Assembly (NCBI GenBank): GCA_019096195.1 | Contig: JAGTXK010000011.1 | Coordinates: 1-64,000, forward strand | Origin: Boletus sp. NGJ | Lineage: Eukaryota; Basidiomycota; Agaricomycetes; Boletales; Boletaceae | Length of the DNA stretch: 64,000 nt | Reading direction: 5' to 3' | In this document: piece after piece, positions 58,309 through 64,000 of the stretch | How the letters are laid out: each line of letters starts with the position of its first letter | Position numbering within the stretch: position 1 is the first letter of the stretch | The notes under the pieces: generated by a model | Seen by the model: the letters and a program-made list of their open reading frames with translations, nothing else | Databases searched by the model: none | What the model was told of the DNA's origin: nothing | Translations under genes and position numbers: made by a program

Positions 58309-59250
58309 TCATAGTCCACAACAATCAGCTATCGATTTACGGACCAGCTCGATGCCAAAGTTCGAGCCCTTTGAGGGGCAAGCGGTGATGATCGGCGGTA
58401 GACACGTTGGCGCAGCTTGAAATATGGCTTTCCTCATCTGATCTATCCGTTCCCGACCTGAGTCCCCAAGTTGGTCAGCCTTCGTAATTATGGCTTGCAA
58501 CGTGAATTTTGTCCCGCCAGATTGTTGAACCCGAGTGTCCAATTCAGCGAGCATGGCGGCATCGGTGGGTCTTAAGCCGTGAGGGGCGGAAAACAATATG
58601 TATATCCGTCGTAACCTGGAGTATCGCTGAGTAAATGAAAGGTGTAAATATTGACAATGCATCACTCACTCCTCGCGATTTGTAATGTAGTGATTGAACA
58701 CAGCACCCCATTCCGAGCGGCCTCGTGAACCGTATCCGGGGGAGTCGACAACAACCAGCTTACCGGGGTAGGGACCAACTCTAAAGAAGTTCAAAGCTTG
58801 GGTGCGACCCTACAGCCACATTGAACTACAGTACAAAAGCAAAAAATAAGTACTCACAGCTTTCTTGCTCGTGAAAAGCAGATCCTTGCGCCAGAGAACA
58901 GCATTGAGCAACGATGATTTGCCTACGTTCGCTCTGCCTGGCAGTAGTTTGCGTATCAAGTACAAACTCTAGATTGCGCCTACTTACCGGTTACAATGAC
59001 CTTTTTGAGCAGGAGGTAAGAACATGGTATGGCAAGTGTCTCAACTCACCTCTGGTAATCGATTGAATCGCAGAAACGAGTTTACATCCGTTACAGAGGC
59101 AAGAAACTCGGCAGAACCCGAGGCTTGCAATATCGTCTTTGTGGAGCCTTTCCTCGACGATAAACAAGGGTGGTTGTTTACACACGAGGTCACTCGATTC
59201 GCACAACGACGGGACAACAACCACCACATGGCGTTGAAGCTGACATTCAT
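58309..59250 (-). CDS. MRX8: Mitochondrial EngB-type GTPase (Mrx8-like)
   Basis: Exons on the minus strand: 59250-59050, 59000-58988, 58937-58858, 58809-58670 and 58615-58309, giving 246 residues. G motifs: GRANVGKSSLLNA (P-loop), GRTQALNFF (switch), DSPGYGSRG (G3), ITKADQLG (G4) and ACPSKG (G5). The N-terminus is rich in Arg, Ser and Trp without acidic residues, as in a mitochondrial presequence. EngB/YihA GTPases assist large ribosomal subunit assembly; fungal Mrx8 acts in mitochondrial translation. Exon 2 has only 13 bases. The upstream in-frame ATG at 59340 is an alternative start but lies 31 bases from SWD3. It is divergent from SWD3. Confidence 0.92.
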
Positions 59251-59370
59251 CGAGGACTGTTTGGCTTTGTTGATTTTTAAAGCTTTTGCCAAATACGTGT
59301 AAACTCGTCCAAAAGAAGCCTTGGACCAGACTGATCGCAAGCTTTTGTTATATTTCTATTTTTCGTGACG
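59251..59370. promoter_or_regulatory. Shared divergent promoter of MRX8 and SWD3
   Basis: Just 120 bases separate the start codons of the two genes. The stretch must serve both as promoter and 5' leaders, so linked regulation is likely. No specific binding site was recognised. Confidence 0.5.
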
Positions 59371-60847
<1,477 letters not shown>

Positions 60848-61085
60848 AATCTCTCGTGTGAAGTTATCTAGTTCCCTGATGCATTCTGTATCAATATATC
60901 TTGTTTGCCCGTCCTCTAAACTCCCGTGCTGTGCAGTCGACACAAATGTAGAAACGCATGTAGTAAAAGTACACAGAAAGAAAAGCTTTGTAGAGGTGCG
61001 TTTGGGCATCCTTCACACAGGCTTCGCGTTGACAAGATCTTGGTCCAAAACGAAATTATTAGAACGAGGTACAGTTTAGTACGAG

Positions 61086-64000
61086 CTAAAGATGCTCACC
61101 CTTGGCGACCTTCTGGTCTGCATCCGTAAGTCCGGAATCATGGGCTTCCAGGAAAGCGTCGACTTCATCTAGGACTTGGTCGTCGTCTTCTCCATGGACC
61201 ATGTCCAAGTCACTATCGTCATCATCTCCCGCATCATCAATCGCAAACGGTGTCCTTTCCATGAACGCCGCGCTGACTGCTTTCACATGTGGCAGGGGAG
61301 AGAAAGTGGTCGACAATGCCGACCCAGGGCAGCCATCCTGCGCGGCCATGGCGTCGATAGTGAGAGTCGATGAGGGGGATGCCGTTAGGGTGTCCGAGGT
61401 ATTGGACCCAAAGGTCGACTTGGACGCAGGTGAGATCAGTGACTCGCGAGCCTTGGGTTCTTCCAACTTCTTGTAACGCCCGATCCTGGGCCGGTAGACG
61501 ACCTGGTGTTTGCCGATCGTCTTCCCGAGCTCGTCGCTGAGTTTGTGGAATATCTTCCTGTTGTCTTCTGTTGCGATGTTGGACCAGAGGTCTTCCAAGA
61601 AGCCTCCGCCTGAAGTGGGCAGCTCCAGGTCCGGGACAGACTCCAGCTTGAATGATGCTGTCAAGTCAGTCTCAAAGAATGATTCCAAGATTTCATCGGC
61701 CAAGACGACCATTCGGAAACTGTTCGAATTACAGTCAGCAATGTCATTTGAACTCACTGGGCCATACTGTACGTTGCAAGATTAAGGTATGGTTGATTGT
61801 GACCTATTTGCTGGGGCTCAGTTTTCCCAGTCTCGCTGTTCGTTTCTTGTGGTAAGAGGGTATCGCCATATTCAAAGGCGTTCGTCATGAAGCGACTAAC
61901 TGCTCCCAGATAGGCATCGCCAATTTCATGGCGGAAAATGAACTACAGGTGTTCCGTTAGATAATTACACAACACTTCGTCACACTCACCAAGAAAGATT
62001 CGGACAGTGTCAGAACTTCATCCTTCGTTAAATATCCATCCTTGTTCTTGTCATGCAAATTAAAGAACCATTCTATGTTATCCATCAGATCGTTAGACAT
62101 TACACCGTCCAATCCAGAAACTAGGTCCTAATGCCAAAGTAAGCGCCCAAACGATGCCATTTCAGCCTCGGAACCCACCTGGAATGATAAAGACCCTTTA
62201 CAGGAAGTGTCCCAGAAGTAGAAAAGCCTGTCGATAAGTTCATGCTCTGCGACCTCACTATCGATGCGTTGCTAGCCCGAAATAAGGAACGAACCCGGAA
62301 ATACCAAGGTGAGAGGTCTACACACCTGGAAACCATTGACCACAATTTTTTCGTCCCGCGCCCAGGTCAAGACCTCACTCAAGAAACACCCTGAATGTCT
62401 TTAGTCCGATTCTTGTCTCGGGTCTTTCCTGCATGCTATCGGTGCTGATAAGCAGCGACGGTGGCGGCGCGACAGCCGGTGGGGGTGGCTCTACACACAT
62501 CGCTTTGTACAGCGCATCGTAGATGAAGCCCACTTGCTCCTTTGTAAACCTTTCAAGCGTCTTGAGACTCCGAATAGCAGACCGTTTCGAGAAGGTCTCG
62601 ATGTTATTGACGATTTCGTTGCGGTATTTGCGGCGTTCAGAAAGAATCGTATCGTCTGTGATTACTGCGAACTCGCGGAAGGATACTAGAAGAAGTTCTT
62701 GGAAACGTGTGATGGCACGTGCCCTTGGGTCTGATGAATCTGGGTGTGCCGACTCTCCGAGAGACGCAAAGTACTCTCTCATCAAGCTGCAAAAGAGTAT
62801 AGGTACTGCGTCTGGTGCGAAGTGTGACAGGCTTACTTCAAGAACCCTCCATCATCCTGAATTTGCAACAACTTTTCTCCGTTGATCTTGAGGATCGCTA
62901 TGAAGTGGAAGGAAGATTAGAGATGGTCTGAACCAGATAAAACATACTGACCGAGTCTGTAGAAGAGTCAGTAAAAGGTTCTATCACAGGCGTCGGAAGA
63001 AATCGTACCCAACTTGAAACAGCACTTTCGGGCCCATGCAGAAGAAACAGTCCACTATCCGAAAGGCGAATACCATCGGCATGCTGTTGATGTATCTTGT
63101 GGAGAAGAATGAGTTGATGAACTGAGACAAGTCTATGCCAGGAATTATACCGACAGGCTCAAGAACCATGGCAAGGATGCTACCGACAGCTGCACGTCAA
63201 CGGCCGAAAAGTGATCGTGTATCATAGGAAGACATCGCGTAACCAATGACTCGAAGACTCTCTGATCGAGGAGCGTTCCATGCATGGTTGGACTAGCAGA
63301 CCAATCAAATCCAGTCGAGATGTATCTGGTTGCAGACACACCTGTAGTATCCGGGTAAAAGACGATCACACAAAACTTCAAGGACCCAGAAAGCCTGTTC
63401 TTCTGACATGTAACTGGAATTCCATCATCAGTCAAGCGCGAAAATGCAGATCACGGTACATACATGAGAATCGCTGCGGCAAGGATGTTCATTGCCTAGA
63501 AAAAACGCATATTGCAAGAGGCGCCAGAACCAATATCATGACTTACCTGGCAGTACCCTACTTCGGGGTTCTGCAACGAATAAGCCTGCAGGACGCGACG
63601 AAGAGCACTAATTCCCTCCTCCGTTTGATACCCAGCATACTCAGGCAGACTACGGTGTAGATCTTTCTCAATATCTTCAAAGCTCGTGCTCTGCTTGCCC
63701 TTGATGTCTTCGACAAGCTGTTCATATAAACCCGGATTCGTATACCGTAAGTAGAGTGAGCCGGATAGGGTTTCCCAGATCTCGCCACGGAGTCGATTGG
63801 GTAAGCCGACTTGTACGAGACGCGTGCATTGGGGATATCTCAATAGAGTTAGGTTCCGACCATGTGCTGTCCCAGGTGTCATGATCAAAACGAAACCGGA
63901 GCAAAACACTTACTCCGTAGATAGGTGGTCCAAAGCTTGATTTTCGAGGCTTCTCGTAATCTAAACGTGTTCAGGGGGGTGACACGCGCGTGAAAGCGGA
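61086..64000 (-). CDS. TBC-domain Rab GTPase-activating protein with EF-hand (5' end outside)
   Basis: This is the 3' part of a multi-exon minus-strand gene running past the right edge. Visible exons include one ending 63914, 63866-63547, and others down to the terminal exon 61719-61086. The TBC domain has [20 protein letters not shown], the Arg-finger motif [12 protein letters not shown] and the Gln-finger motif EVGYCQAMN, so catalysis should be intact. Downstream are [18 protein letters not shown] and an EF-hand loop ([12 protein letters not shown], near 62040), then a long acidic C-terminus ending KVAKGEHL. The layout matches the TBC1D8/TBC1D9 and fungal Mdr1/Gyp2 group, whose GRAM domains would lie outside the window. 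It inactivates Rab GTPases in membrane traffic. Confidence 0.9.

Overview
This window is nuclear DNA of a filamentous basidiomycete fungus, most likely Agaricomycetes. The genes are split by many short introns (mostly about 45-70 bases, GT-AG), the proteome is fungal (HSE1, MKT1, UBC6, CWC27, NLE1/RSA4, SWD3, MRX8), and lineage-specific WD40 and C2H2 families are present. The genus cannot be fixed from the sequence. There is no rRNA, CRISPR array or recognisable retroelement or virus gene.

Layout. (1) 1-14.4 kb is a tandem array. Three WD40 beta-propeller genes (A, B, C, all + strand) and the last exon of a fourth, cut by the left edge, repeat every 4.1-4.6 kb. Each has a spliced, acidic, disordered C-terminal tail. 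The spacers share diverged blocks, one of them inverted, and one spacer holds the wreck of a DNL-type zinc finger (Zim17/Tim15) gene. Copy B is a mosaic of C-like and A-like sequence, and copy C has an early stop in its tail. (2) 15.2-16.9 kb is a graveyard: decayed copies of two C2H2 genes and a fragment of a glycosyltransferase whose intact relatives lie at 26.5-29.1 kb and 51-52.8 kb in the same window. (3) 17.4-23.3 kb holds housekeeping genes: MMS2 (ubiquitin E2 variant) divergent from HSE1 (ESCRT-0), then CWC27 (spliceosomal cyclophilin). (4) 23.3-29.1 kb is gene-poor, with two intact C2H2 genes. (5) 29.2-41.2 kb: a DH-PH-FYVE Rho exchange factor, two tRNA-Ile genes, a GH76 pseudogene, NLE1/RSA4, UBC6 and CDC8. 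(6) 41.2-45.4 kb is poorly understood. (7) 45.6-64 kb: MKT1, a small conserved C2H2-like gene, a membrane-anchored O-fucosyltransferase-like enzyme, a pirin, MRX8 divergent from SWD3, and the 3' part of a TBC/Rab-GAP gene that runs off the right edge.

The housekeeping genes act in ubiquitin signalling (MMS2, HSE1, UBC6), RNA and ribosome work (CWC27, NLE1, MKT1), membrane traffic and polarity (HSE1, FYVE-GEF, TBC-GAP), chromatin (SWD3) and nucleotide synthesis (CDC8). I see no single pathway linking them. The most unusual part is the WD40 array: a young, recombining family of orphan propellers with no NACHT or other effector domain visible. Exon borders were read by eye from splice sites, frame continuity and family similarity. 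Where phases agree throughout, the models are strong.
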